The notes: generated by a model not told the origin, from the letters alone. 64,000 nt of DNA from Patiria miniata (GCF_015706575.1 NW_024037064.1:7541606-7605605), one strand, 5' to 3'. Shown: positions 44,680 to 57,588, counted from the first letter of the stretch. Program-made: numbers and translations.

Positions 44680-46724
44680 TCACATGACTGACTGGCTCCT
44701 TGATGCTCCCCACACCTGGGAAAATAGAAGACAAAATTGCAAATTTAATAAATTTAACAAATTTAAATTAAAAAACATTAAAAGTCAAAAAATGAGGATT
44801 GTTTTGTTGGGTGACTGAGGGTAGTTGATCCCAACTACATGTAATGCTGTTGTGCAAATTTTAGTTCGGAACGTGTAGTTCATGTCAACAAACTTTTTTA
44901 GGGCCCCTCCCTGCAAAATAAAAAGTGGTATTCATGGGAATATTTAATTTTTTTGTTTCTGAATCAACACGCCTTAACACTTCTGTTTCTCTGGGAATAT
45001 TTGAGTTTTCTGAGCAGCCACTTTAGACCTTTAATGTTTAACAACTTCAAAGATTGGGCATTCACTACATCAGGAACACATTGAACTTGGCCTGAAGAAG
45101 GATTAAGCAGTAAATAATCAAGGAATTTATGTTTAGAAATAAGGACAGATTTTCAGACTGTCTCCCAATTGCTGCAGCTAGCAATAATGCGCCGATATGA
45201 AAGCGGCTGATAGACACGTGTTACTGACGACCATATATGTGAGGCGTTCTGGCAAAATGAGACAGAACTGGGCAGAGGTTGAAATGAGGGTTTGCAGGTA
45301 TTAGGAAAGAGAATAAACTTCTCCTTACAATACTGTTTGTTGCACTTCAATCGGACATTCCATTGACAAGTTATGGCTCACTTTAAAGTTTGCATTTATC
45401 GACATGTCAACAAAACAAAATACTAAGAAAAAGGCCTGTAAAGTTTCAAGTTTTGTATTCGTGAAAATGAAAGATGCCAATTATCTTTCCTTAAAAACTC
45501 TTGTATTCCATGATTTTTAGACTAAATGTTTTACTTACTTATAAGAATATCAATTAATCTGACAGTCGAAAAACAAAAATCACCCCCTATCATTTTGTTG
45601 CATTTTCCCTCCACTACGGCCTGTGCCCAGATCCGTCTCATTTTGCCAGAATGCCTCACATATATAGCCTGATAATATTGACACGGACTTAAGCTTTGAG
45701 ACAGGACCCACCTTTGGATTGGTGCCATGAAGTTGCATGGTGGCTACAGGGTTCCAGACCGCTCCTGCCATTCCATGAGCTGTCACCCCTCCCCCATCTC
45801 CCATGGCCATGTTATGATGCATGCCAGACACTGGCTCATGTTGCTCACCAAACCGGCTGACAGGTGTCTGTAGGAAATAACCAGGGCAATAAAGTTAGAG
45901 CTCGCAAGCATGACGACATTTCAGTAATGTCTTGAGATACACAATTACATCTTGATGAGGTTTTGATTTCTCTATTTGATTTTCTCAATGATCGCTGTTC
46001 AGTTTGTGCTGGTCCCAAAGGGCCAGCCTACAGTCCTCTTTGTACCTCACGGATCGACTCACTGTCACTTGTGAGCTGGGCAGTGCTGTTGTATAGGATT
46101 ACCCTGTACACCAATAAATGGGCTAAATCAATTGAATAGGACTGTGTGTACTCTGGAACCAACTTGAATTGCCTTGTGTTGTTGTAAACTGTTTTCAAGT
46201 CCTGAACTCATGCTGATTGAGTGTAGTGGGGGTGGTGGAGGGGTGAGATGCTTACTTGTTCATTTGGAAGCCATCCTCTCTTGACAGTGTCTTGATGGGG
46301 GAAGTTAGGCATCCTGTTAGCTGCTGTGCCTGGTATGTCCTCTAAGTTGCTACTTGGGATCCAGTCACCGCTGCTCCCTGGGGGAAAAATTCAGAAAAAA
46401 AACAAGAACTTTATTAAAAATCAGCCATTTATAGGAAAATATTCTCTTGAATGGATGACGACTAATATTTTGCTAATCAGCATGTCTTGTATGTCCATTG
46501 GGTTTAGAAATCACAGTTGTCTATTTTTAAATTCTATTTTCATGGCCTGAACTGAAATGTTATCGTATCCTTCTGAGTTGATGCTCCAGATATAGTCAGT
46601 TTTCATGCATCTAATGAAAGTGTGTGGTAAATGAAAACTGAGCTTACCTGGTGTATAAGCCCAGATGCTACTCCCTGGTGAACCAACAGGGTAACCCAGA
46701 TCACTGACAGGTACAACAACAAAG
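44680..46724 (-). CDS. Putative four-exon 3' half of an unrecognised gene
   Basis: Minus-strand exons 46724-46648, 46377-46257, 45856-45712 and 44715-44680 (TGA) join in one frame (phases 1, 2, 0). Conceptual pieces: VPVSDLGYPVGSPGSSIWAY, GDWIPSSNLEDIPGTAAN, then a His/Met/Gly-rich part (EPVSGMHHNMAMGDGGGVT) and the C-terminus VWGASRSQSVM. Two acceptors share the string ACACCTGTCAG. The protein looks disordered and regulatory rather than enzymatic; no domain is recognised. A possible first exon lies at 48019-47992 (MTAGKRLKS, donor GTAAGA, phase 1), but it does not phase directly with 46724, so at least one exon is missing. A Pro/Ala-rich open stretch just upstream (about 46745-46840) is interrupted by TGA in the matching frame. 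Confidence 0.45.
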
Positions 46725-47991
46725 CTGACAGGTGTCTTGCGTTGCCCTCAACTACGCTCATTGCTGATTGGAATTGGTAAGCGACGATCTTGACCAATGG
46801 CTGCTGGAGGCGGGGCCTGAGGCTGTTCAGTTGCCACGGTGACCGGTCTGGGCAAGGTGGTTGGTCAAATTTTATGAAGCAAGGCTCCAAGAGATGGAGT
46901 GAGCTGCTCAAAATGAAATTGAAATTATAAAAACTCAAAATTAATGAGAAAGATACATGTAATGTATGCCATAAATGATAGACTGTTTGGAAGGAACAAG
47001 TATGCACAGGTACATGTATTAACACCTCAAGATGAAACAAGTTTGGAATGACATGTACAATGCACATATGTATGGACACTGATGGTTGCAGGCCAGTAAA
47101 TAGGCCCAACATTGCCTACGTCGGCCAAATCACGATTTGTACGCCCTCATATTTTTGCTATCATCATTTTGTGGGCGATGAAATTGAAGGTTTGTAAAAA
47201 AAAAAAGAAGAAGGGTGGAAGCCGTGAACAGGACTGCCAGCTTGTATTTCTGTGTAAATTGGATGAATTAAGCCCTAAAATTGCTCTACTTTGCAATGCA
47301 GCATAGGCATCAGTTTTCAAAATGGCGATGGGCTTCAGGATATACTTTCAGGGGTGCTCATCTTTGGATATAAATTTCTCACAAAAGTCAACTGATTACC
47401 AAAACAAAATTGAACACAAAATGAAAGTTAATGAAATCAGTTTTAATTTGAGAGTTGCGCGAGTATTTTCCCCTGAATTTTGGAAATGGGTGTATCTATC
47501 ACTGGGGTCTATGGCAGTTTATTTAAGTAGTCTGCAACCTGATGGTGTACGTGTACATGTTCACGTATGCAAGTACAAAATTAACCTAACTCAGGTCCAA
47601 GGTACAAACTCAAGTGTAGAGTAAACATGTCAGCAAACAAACAAGATAATGAACTGTACATGACTCAGATCTGGGATCTGCCCACTCTAAAGGTTGCGAC
47701 TATTCACACTCGTTGCATCAAAGTGGAACAATTCTAACAATTTCTCACAAAATTGGCTTTCAGTTATTTGGCTTCTAAATCCCTTCAAGGATGTCACACC
47801 TGGGAATAAACAGGAATCGAACCATGGGTCAATAGAAAAGAAAACAAGCAGTAGGATCTGAAGCAAAGATTCACCAGATTCAAACCAGACAGCCCTAACA
47901 TGAAGCTTCCAAGACATTAAGTACATGTAGGATCACTAGTCATCAAATCTAGCTGATGCAGTGATTATTTCCAGACAACTTTCATTCTTAC

Positions 47992-48019
47992 TTGACTTGA
48001 GACGTTTACCGGCCGTCAT
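47992..48019 (-). CDS. Possible first coding exon (MTAGKRLKS)
   Basis: The ATG at 48019-48017 on the minus strand begins a 28-nt open segment ending in phase 1 at a good GTAAGA donor. It contains a short basic run (GKRLK). Its position fits a start exon for the minus-strand gene at 44680-46724 and places that promoter back to back with the TRIM gene on the plus strand. The evidence is only a start codon and a donor. Confidence 0.25.
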
Positions 48020-48446
48020 CTTCTTGACTCCTCATTGTCTTTCAGCCAACATTCTCTCAAGATCAATCTTAACTCGAAGTTGATTTTATTTTGGTTGGTT
48101 AAATGATAACTTCAAATAGACTGAAAATTCTTTATCAGTATTTATAGCACAAGATAAAAGAAATTTTAGTACATGTATGCGAAATATGAAAGAATTGAGG
48201 AAGAAATATTTTTATATATTTTTTATTTGATGGTTAAAAAAAACCTGGTGGGATTAAATGTATGGTGAGGTGTATGCGATTGAAATTTAACAAAGTACAT
48301 CATGTACATGTAGATAGAATGCATGAACCTATCTAAGGTCCAAAACACAAGTGTCAAGTAAATATGTACACAGATAAGCAGATATACAGATTGTACGTGT
48401 GTGACGTACATGTACGTGTATGCAGCAAAACAAAAATCCCAAGCTC

Positions 48447-48607
48447 TATATATAAACCATGTCACGCGACTTGATGACGATGCTGTGTTTGCCCAGCGCC
48501 ATCTTTACCAGAACCGCCCCATCAAAAGCCTCATACTGTTTGTGCTCTCTATGTCAAATTGGAAAGAAAATTTGTATTCAAGTGATTTGACTGGGAATTT
48601 AAAAGAG
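48447..48607 (+). promoter_or_regulatory. Candidate TRIM promoter and 5' UTR exon
   Basis: TATATATAAA at 48447-48456 is followed by a GCGCCATCTTT (YY1-like) at about 48499 and by a consensus donor AGAG/GTAAGG at 48607/48608. An acceptor lies just before the TRIM start codon (49101-49102). Together they outline a TATA-driven untranslated first exon of about 120 bases. The minus-strand start candidate at 48019 lies about 430 bases upstream, so the region may be bidirectional. Confidence 0.35.
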
Positions 48608-49108
48608 GTAAGGAAATATTGTCAATTATTTTGAGTGAGGTTAAAGGCTAGCTTTCAAGCGTAGGAATCACAGTTTGCTTTAGACTTCAAAACGTGAAGT
48701 GTACGCGCGAGTAACGTTCCAACAAAAACCCAATCAGTAATATTAGTGGAAAAAATATGGCGACTTGCATACAGTTTGTCCATTACAATATCTGAAATCA
48801 TTTCAGAAGAGAATTAAAGATGAACTCTCAGTGCTCTTCAAAACTTGAACAGGAATTCCAAAAGGAAATAAAAGAGAGATTTTTTATTTGATATCTCGTT
48901 CAAAAGTGGATATCTTTTGTCTGGCTACAAAATAGCAATTCACAAGAAACGTTATACATGTACATGTACTTTTTATCCAGATGAAACTCGGACGGACATG
49001 TACATCTTTAATGTACATAGAAGTCACTTGTTTTGCTCAAGTTTTTTTCATTGCTCTTATAGTAACTGTTCCATTTTCTTTTTGAATACTATTTGAATAC
49101 AGATAAAA

Positions 49109-52100
49109 ATGGCTGCAGCTCTACAGAACATCAGCTCCCATCTTAACTGTGGCATCTGCCGAGATAGGTACACACAGCCCAAGATACTGGATTGCGTCCA
49201 CAGCTTCTGCCAGAAATGTCTGGAGCAATACTACACTAGCAGGTATGGAGGTCAGCCTAAGATTCCTTGCCCTGTATGTCGTCGGGAGACGGTACTTCCA
49301 GAGACACGCATTCAAGGCCTAAAAACAAATTTCCATTTGATGGGAATAGTTGAGGAGGTCTCACTCCAAGAAAAGGTGGCTTGTTCAGAAAACACAAAGG
49401 TCATCTGTGAGATTTGTGATGAGGGAAATGAGGCTATGCATCGTTGCCTGGACTGTGCACAGAATATCTGCCCAAACTGTCGCAAGACACACTTGCGATT
49501 TGCTGCTACATCAAACCACACAGTGGCTACTTTGGAGGACATTCGTCAGGGGAAGGTAACAGTGAAAAAAACACCAGAAGAAGATGAGTCTAAATGCCAC
49601 AAACACAAGGGGGAAGTGAAACGCTTTTACTGTGAGACATGTGAAGAGTTAATTTGCCGAGATTGTACTGTAGTAGACCACCGTGAACCGAAACATCACT
49701 ACATTGACTCTGGAGAGGCTTCTTGCAAATACAAACAGTCACTGAAAGAAACGTTGCCAAATGTCACCACCGGCATAAAAATACTTCAAAAAGCTTTGGC
49801 CACTTCATCACAAGCTAAGCAGAAGTTTACACAGAACGTCACAAAGACTGTGAAAGCTGTGAAAGACAAAGCAGATAAAATGAGAGCTGAGATAACAACT
49901 CAAGAGACAAAGATGATTGAAGAAATCAAACAACTCCAGCAGGATCGCAGCAGAACATACGATAAGCATCAGGAAACAGTGACAATGATGCTACAAAGTA
50001 AACAACATTCCTTCAGTACAGCTCAGGATGTCATAAACACTGCATCTGACAGTGATCTGCTTTCCCTCTATCCTATCATCAGCAAAGACTTGAAATCACT
50101 CAAGAGTCAAAACACTCCCCAGATTGATCCCAAGCTTTCATATCTGAGCTTCGTCCCGGGTCAGAAGATTGGTGACATCAATCTGGGCAAGCTTGAGGTG
50201 GAAGCAGTCAAGTGGGAGATGTGTCGTGAGATTGGTAAAATGGGAAGTGGTCGAGGAGAGTTCAAGTTGGCTCGAGATATTACTGCTACTCAACCTGGTG
50301 AGATTGCTGTGGCAGACAGTTTGAACAGGCGAGTGGTCATCTGCAGCAATGAGGGACAACACAAGGGAACCATTCCCCTAAAATTACGTAAGTTTCTTTC
50401 ATGCACATGTTCATCAACACAAACTTTCAATAATTGTGTGGAAATTATAAGTCAGTCTTCCATGTGCACATGCAGATCTGACAACTGAGAATGAAAACCA
50501 ATAAAATACTGGCAAGGAATTGATGTGCTGGCAGTGCTCCCCAACATATTTGATTTTGTTCTCCCAACAAATATTCAGGGTTTTTTTACATGAAGGCCTA
50601 TATCAAATTAAAAGTGATTTAAAGGGACACTACATCCTGGAAAGCACCCAATAGGGCTACAAAGAGCATTTAAAAGTAGGATATTATACAAATATATTGA
50701 TGAGTGGCTCAGAGTGAAATAGGAGGAATATTATCGCAAGATAAAATCTGGACTTTAATTCGCCTCGTAAAATGGAAATGTCCAGATTTTACCAAGCGAT
50801 ATTATTCCTCCGATTTCACAATTTTAAGCCACTCAATATTTGTTTTATATACCTGACATATAGATCCTGACATATTTGATACATTGGAACCTTTATTTCA
50901 ACATAAAATTGGTGGAAAATGTATTTCTCTTCCAAACCACCCCTTCACGAAAATGTTTGAACCTAACTCTGCAGCGCTGGCTCTTTGGAACAATACGCGA
51001 TACGCTACACTGAACGCGCACACCAGCATGCATTTGCATACACATACCACATCATGGAACAAGAATGATCTTAACTGTTGAATAGTACAATGTATTTCCC
51101 ATTCCTCATGGGCGAATGGGACTTTTTGAGCCCCGGTGTGAATGGGAGCAATAACGCATGTCACGTGATGTGAGTTCCACCAATCAAATGACAAGGATCT
51201 GTATGGCAATATAAAAACGTCTACACAACCATCCTTGACAAATTGGCCGTTTGTGTTATTCTTGCAAGAACAAATTTTTGGGGTCAAAATTTTGACTCTC
51301 AAAAATGTGTCATTCCGTGTCAATTCAACACGATTTTGGACCTGACTCTCACAGATTGAAACGATGTTTGGTGTGACAATTGACCTGTATGAGAAACCCC
51401 CAGAACTGATTTTTTTTGTAGTTTGTTAGATTCTGAGATACGGGTCAACAAACTTTTGACTAATTAGCATGACCTCCGAACTTTCAACACTTGTATCTCC
51501 AAAACTATAGCAAATACAAAGCCAAATTGTACATCATATTAAAGCGCTTTGATTGGCCTCCATTTCATTATATAAAACCAAAATCATACCGTGAAGCACA
51601 GAGAAAATGCGCTACGAAATGACCTTTGACCTTAAATTACCACACACAAAAACAATATGCTTCAAGTTTCTTTTTTTTTCACTTGTTAGTTTATGATGTA
51701 AGCACCAATCTTGGAACATTTTGTGAAAGGTGTCTTAAAGTCTGCAAGAACTAAATTGTTATTATACAGTTTGTTATTATACAATTATTTGATGACTAAA
51801 AATGGGGTTTATGTCAATTAATGCTTCATTTGAAAATTGAACAACCTTATTATTGCTAAAAAAAACAACAATACGGGTAAATATAAGACTAATCTATTTT
51901 GATGTTTGAACAATGAGAATAGCACAGAGAGTGCATCAACTTTATAAAAGACTTTGCAAAACTGTATCTCCAAGACACTGCAGTTATTCACAATTATACA
52001 TGTATGGTGGTTGAAGACTGCACAATGTTCATGTAGGCCTATTAATTCTACATGACCAGGCTTTAAGGCACGCCATGTATTCATTGTTATATAGGTAGGT

Positions 52101-52822
52101 TATCATAGGTATTAGATTGAGAATATATAGTGATAGTGCATTTATATACTGTGCATATGTTACATTTGAGTTCTTCTTTACCCACAGATCCACGGGCAGT
52201 TGCAGCCATCCACAATCCTGAGCAACGCTTGCTTGTGTTGGAAGAGGGAAGCAAGTATGTCAAGGTGTTCAACATGAAGGACAACACTCTTGTAAAGCAG
52301 TTCCCAACGGTGCCCAAGCATCAGGTAGACAAGACAGAAATGAACCTACAGAGTCTAGCCGTGAAAAATAGTACATGTACAATCGTAGTGGGTGATATCA
52401 AGAGAATGGTGTGGACTGAACACAAACCCACGGATGGTGAGATCCTACGCACCATACCAGTGCAGACTCCACCTTGGTACCTGGCTGTTGATGACGACAC
52501 TGATAGAGTTGTGATCAGTGGAGGTGACACAAAGAAAGTGGACATTGCTGATAGCAAAGGTAAAACAAATGCCACCATCCGGCCAAACATTAATGGTAAG
52601 CCAGTGAAGTGCCTTGGTGTATGCTGTGACAGCTCAGGCATCTACCTTGCAGTGCAACAAGGTGTGTTTGGCACTGGTCATATTCACCACTATGACCTAG
52701 ATGGCAGGTTTCTTGATTGCCTGGCTCAGGGTCTGTGTGACCTATGTGGAATCACATTCACATCCAATGGCCAGCTGGCAGTGGCTGACAACATCTCAAT
52801 CAAGATGTACAACAAGGTGTGA
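49109..52822 (+). CDS. TRIM-type RING/B-box/NHL-like E3 ligase, 2 coding exons, 637 aa
   Basis: Likely E3 ubiquitin ligase of the tripartite-motif class. Coding exons are 49109-50387 and 52188-52822 (TGA), joined in phase 1 at an excellent GTAAGT donor. The RING finger spans about residues 14-57 (C14, C17, C29, H31, C34, C37, C54, C57). B-box 1 is at about 100-138 (CEIC...CLDC...CPNC...H) and B-box 2 at about 163-197 (CHKH...CETC...CRDC...H). Residues 205-330 form a charged, Leu-poor coiled coil. From about 390 there are NHL/beta-propeller-like strands (REIGKMGSGRGEFKLARDI; GEIAVADSLNRRVVICSNEG). This layout matches TRIM2/3/45/56-like proteins of invertebrates; an orthologue cannot be named. 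An acceptor at 49101-49102 just before the ATG implies a 5' UTR intron. The 1.8-kb coding intron holds a hairpin MITE. An AATAAA follows the stop. Confidence 0.93.
50688..50855. mobile_element. Hairpin MITE in TRIM intron
   Basis: Inverted arms GAGTGGCTCAGAGTGAAATA ... CACAATTTTAAGCCACTC, with an inner AGGAGGAATATTATCGC/GCGATATTATTCCTCC pair and TCTGGAC/GTCCAGA. About 168 bp. Confidence 0.7.
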
Positions 52823-53003
52823 TGTCATCCAACATGACATTGACTAGCAATCATCATCATCCCAACAGCAAATGTTGAGGATGAAATTGTCCAGTCATTA
52901 CAGCACCAATCAACATTCATGTCCCACTCATATCACATCTCTCCTCAAAAAGCCAAACTGCCAGATCCCTCTGATGTGAATCATTTTACCATACAAATTC
53001 TTA

Positions 53004-53009
53004 AATAAA
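53004..53009 (+). terminator. Poly(A) signal of the TRIM gene
   Basis: AATAAA about 180 bases after the TRIM stop codon, in AT-rich sequence; the first canonical signal on this strand after the coding end. Confidence 0.6.
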
Positions 53010-53267
53010 CAGTGCATCAATTACATTATGTTACTATACACAGTCTTATATAAACAGTGTATTGACTAGTTACATTTGATTTGATTGGGATAATTTGTTT
53101 TAATCTTATATGTACAAGGACTGGAATCTGAATTAAATGGTAAATTTGAAAGGAGAGGGGAGTTTAGTGGGTGTTGAGGTGTTTGAATGTAATGACCCCC
53201 GCCTCCTCAACCCAACACCCCTCCCTCACCCAGTACATGGATCGCCATCAATCTATCCAATACTTAC

Positions 53268-56200
53268 CAACTCTTTGTGATGTTTATGAAAACCCGGCTT
53301 TGTTGTGGCTTCCACTTCATCTCTGGCACTAGATTTCTAAGAATCCTACCACGTTCAAACTCAGTGAAAATGCACCAACCATCCATTGGCCTTGTGTGAC
53401 AGGATTTGGTGTCTCTGAAGAAGAAAATGGACCAATATAAAGTTTACATCAGTGTACAAAAATCATGAAGCTAAAAGCCAAAGCCAGGGACTTAGCCAAG
53501 ATTTCATAAACACAATTAAGATTCTTAACTTGTTGATGATGGAAGTTGCTGTATATATTCTGCTTGTACAACAAAGATTTGAGAAATGTTTAGGATCTTT
53601 TCATTCTTGAGATTCAACATTCTGCATCACTCAGTTCAAATATGCGCATATTAGTGTTCAAGATAAGCCTTTATTCACTCAGTTAATTTTGTGTTACTTT
53701 TTTGCAGTTTCATGTACAGATTTAATTAATAAAACGCTGCTTTCAAGTCAATTGACTTGTCCAAATACATCCTAAAGATGAGCGACAAAGCTCATTCTAT
53801 TAATGTGGGTTCAGATCTTCATTCACAGAATGGAGAATTGTGTTGACAGTGTTCATGAGGTTTATATCTTGACCTCATCAAAGGCTTTTAGTTGTAGAAG
53901 CCAAAGCTAGAGACAAAGCCAAGATTTAGTAAACTCCCTGAGATTCTGAAATTTGTTCCTAATGGAAAATCTACATGTAATCCATTATGTATTTTTACTT
54001 TTAACAGAACTTTTGAGACAGTTTTACAACCACTTCATCCTTCAGATGCAACCATACTACAAGTATTTTGTGAAATACAGGTTGTTTAAGTTCATTTTAG
54101 GCATGTACTCTCACCACGATAGTTAGTACTCAGATTACTGTCCAATAAGCCTTTATTTACTCAGTTTTTATATTAATTTGTGCAGTTTCTGTTTACGCAT
54201 TTGAATTTACGATACGCTTACATGTTTATTGAAGGTAATTCAGTCATTGAAATGTTTGCTAAAGATGAGTAAAAATTAATTTGGTTTCCTGTCTTAATTC
54301 ACAGAATTAAGACTCATGTTTATAAGAATGTTTTTATCTTGATTTGAAATTGTGTTGACATTTTTTCTCAGACTGTCAAATGTCCCATCAGTTTGAATGA
54401 TTAGAAATCAGCTCGACTGAAGCTGAATTTTCAGAAAGCTATACGGCCTCAGTTGCCTTGAAAAGGTCCCACACAAATAGCACATTTCTATTCCAAGAAT
54501 TTTCCTTACAAACCAAACAGATTGCCTCATCTTTTCAAGAATTTAATTGCACACCTCTGTTTTCAGTGTTTTGGGATTTGTTGTTGCCATTTCAGAAAAC
54601 TTGAAAGTGAAAAAAAAAATCACTTCAGTTTGGGTTTTAGCAAAAATTATTAATTTGTTTGCAAAGTATCAATGTTATTGTAAAAATTAAATGTTCAAGT
54701 AGACTTTTAGTTTTAAGTGTTTAACAATTCACCACTGTATGTAGATCTTAGTAGTCACAACAAGACTTTGTTAACTCCCTTTATGTATATTCTTCAATTT
54801 GTTCCTCATAGAACTAGAACTTACATCTACTCATTGTATTCTGTGCTATCTCTACATTACATTTTCTGATAATAGAAATTACAGCCTGTACAATTTTAAT
54901 TATTCTGTTTTTCTGTTAACTTCACTTTCTAAAGCCATGTAAGATCATTTGCAATTACCCAGATATGCACCTACCGATTTAATGACAGAAACCTCAAAGT
55001 GAAGATAGGACTGGTAACAAATACCCTGTGAAATAATTCCACCTGAAATGGTATTGTCAGAAAACAAAACATTGAAGGTGGTTTCAAAATGGGGTGCCTA
55101 CAGAATCCAGTTATGAGATCCAAAGACTTGTGCATTATGTTTTCTCCCAAATGTATAGTAGCCACTCAGCTAAGACTTGAACAGAATGCTTGTTATGCAC
55201 CCTACTTAAAAGAGTGAGCACTTTTGTTGCTTTGGAGAAAAAAACCTGCAAACAGCAAATGATCCTATGTAAAATGTACCTGAAAGCATACACATCACTA
55301 TGAAAGTTAATCAAGATTACTTTAAAAATTAGTCTTAATATTCACTCACTTTTGTTTAAAAAAAGGTTTAGTAGTTTTGTTTTCATTTTTGTAGTTTTTC
55401 CATAGAAATCAAGTTTACTGTTATTATTTCGAAGCTTTGTACATTTGCATTTTATATCAATGAAACACTAATGTGGATGATCATTTAGTCATCAAAATGT
55501 CTGCTAAAGATGAGCACAAATACTTATCCTATTAATTTGGTTTCCTGTCTGAATTCACAGAATAAAGACTTGTGTAAACTTTACTCCCAAGGGATTATCT
55601 TGATGGACATTTTTATTGTTTTTCTTTGAAGGTTAAACAAATTCTTCAAGTGTAAAAGGTTGCCAACCATTTTAAGAAATCTTCAAATCAATGGTATTGA
55701 ATTTCAGGAAGCTATGGCCTCCGTTGCCTTGATTTTGGCCTGACTGCCTCCTTGAAATTTCCTTGCCTTTTCAAGAATTGAATTCCAGACCTCTGTTTTC
55801 ATTGTTGTACACATTTGGTTGCCATTTCAACTTGAATTTAATGAAATAAATTATCCCCATCACTGCAGTTTTTAGTTTCAGCAAAGATTTGTTGATTTTC
55901 ATGAAACCTTTCAAACTCTACTGTAATAAATTCTATTCAAATTTACTTGTAAAATCTGAGGTTTTGAAATGAGCAGAAATAAATGCATTCATCCTTTTTA
56001 GTCCCTGGGATAAGGCCATTTATTAGCATGCAATTGTATGATTCATCTTTTAAATATTACTTTGTTGAACTAAACCTTAGGACATCCGAAACTCTGACTT
56101 GCACAGCTGGTATTTGTGCCTTCCAGCTCAAACAACTGTAATTTCTGATGCTAAATTTGTGGAAAACAGATAAAATAATGTTTTGGGCCACTGTGCTCAC

Positions 56201-57044
56201 CAAAAAACGGCTACATCGTGACCTGTTTTCTCTTTTTACCATCTTGATAGGATGGTAAACAAGCACAAACATGGTTGGTCCCTATTGTATCCGCCTTCGT
56301 GGTTTCTGAAGGCATATTGCTTTAAGGACACCCACGAAACTCTGTGACTTTAATACCCAATTTGGGGACATTTGTAATGAGTTCAAAACACATACACATG
56401 TAGTTATTCTTTATTCTAAACATGCCAGATAGCTTGGTGAACAAAGTGGATTTTCATTAGTCTTGCGGGAAAGGGTCCAAAAGTAGGCTTGCGACGATGG
56501 TTTCTCTCTATTAAAGTGAAGCCCTTTTCACACTAGACAAATCTCAGGGTTGATGTAGGGTTGAAAACATGCATCGTTTCACACTTAAAGACTTTCAACC
56601 CTGCGTCGACCTTGAGATTGATTTCGCCCCGGTTTGAACTCAAGCCTGTCCGACCAGGGTTGAGATTTTCAACCCGGGTTGAAATTCTGGCCAGGCCGGG
56701 TTCAAATAGTAGTAACTGAGAATGATAAGCTTGATTTGCCTGAAACAAGTGAGAAACAATGCGGGGTTGAACGTGGGGTTGAAATTTAAAAAAACTCACC
56801 CCAGGGCGGCACTGGGTTCACCCAGGGTTGATTTCAACCCAGGTTGAGAGGCTCTAGTGTGAAAAGGGCTTAAGATTTGGTTCTAGTTGCCCTATCTCCC
56901 CTCCCTCCAAAAACGTCTACCCCTCCCCCTCCCCATGAATGGGGCGACTTAAATTAATAAAAGATCATGTTCGGCTTACCAAGAAGTGACTGCTTGTAGT
57001 GACGGCCATCCCACACGGTTGCATCCTTTCCACACGACCGCCAT
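53268..57044 (-). CDS. Putative minus-strand exons, unrecognised
   Basis: The segment 53414-53268 is flanked by a strong acceptor (CATTTTCTTCTTCAG) and a consensus donor (GTAAGT). It is open throughout in one frame (MDGWCIFTEFERGRILRNLV; KPQQSRVFINITKS) and in another frame for 28 codons (ETPNPVTQGQWMVGAFSL, then a TAG). A second candidate exon, about 57044-56980, ends at GTAAGC and in one frame reads KDATVWDGRHYKQSLLG. That frame joins the 28-codon frame in phase 1, which would give a short C-terminus. Which frame is used cannot be settled here. The roughly 3.5-kb interval between them holds diverged tandem repeats. Confidence 0.33.
53480..55960 (+). repeat. Three diverged tandem modules
   Basis: CTAAAGATGAG followed by ATTAAT.TGG and ATTCACAGAAT recurs at about 53775, 54260 and 55505. 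GAATTTTCAGAAAGCTAT / GAATTTCAGGAAGCTATG and CCTCTGTTTTCA recur at about 54426 and 55700. CAAGATTT...AACTCCCT and TTTGTTCCT recur near 53920 and 54765. Confidence 0.55.
54908..55290 (+). mobile_element. Diverged copy of the second TTAA MITE family
   Basis: Shares CCCTGTGAAATAATTCC, GAGCACTTTTGTTGCTT and end-proximal GCAAATGAT with the copy at 3049-3536. TTAA ends are not intact. Confidence 0.5.
56519..56871. mobile_element. 353-bp MITE with AAGCCCTTTTCACACTAG ends
   Basis: Inverted ends AAGCCCTTTTCACACTAG / CTAGTGTGAAAAGGGCTT, with an interior of scattered GGTTGAAA/TTTCAACC words that can fold extensively. No convincing TSD was found. Confidence 0.7.
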
Positions 57045-57588
57045 ACAGGACTGCTTTGGCTGATTCCCAATTTTCAGAGGTCAAATAACATCAGTCAAAG
57101 TCTGTTGGTTAACAAAAATCAGAGTCTAAATATTTCTTTGAGTGTTCCAACACAGCATGAAGTCGTTGAGTATTTTTCAATGAAATAATTGATTTGGATT
57201 ACCCATAAAAAACCACAAATGAAATCAAGGCTGGAAAGGACGTCCGCGCACAAAGTTTAAAAAGAGAGGCCAAAGCATGTTTGCGCCGCTGCGATATAGC
57301 GGGTTGTTCCACTCAGATATAGGGGTGTTTCTACTGCGCCAAATACACAATGTATGTGCTAGTCTATATAATAGACCATGGCAATCTAAGCCATGCTCTA
57401 TAATTTTTGAACAGATTTGCTGATTAGTTATGCAAGACAACTGCATCTTGACCTCTAGATTGTTACCAATCAGTGGGTGCTTTCTATATATCGGGTCTTC
57501 GGTCATTCACCCGTTGTCACGTCTAGACATGGATAAAATAAACTCAGCTATAGACACAGCAACAAAGGCCTTGGTCACGCGCTCCATA

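Noticed and set aside
46603..47112. 169-codon minus-strand frame
   Set aside because: Its first half is Leu/Ile/His-rich intron-like sequence, and the spliced frame used by the neighbouring exons is a different one.
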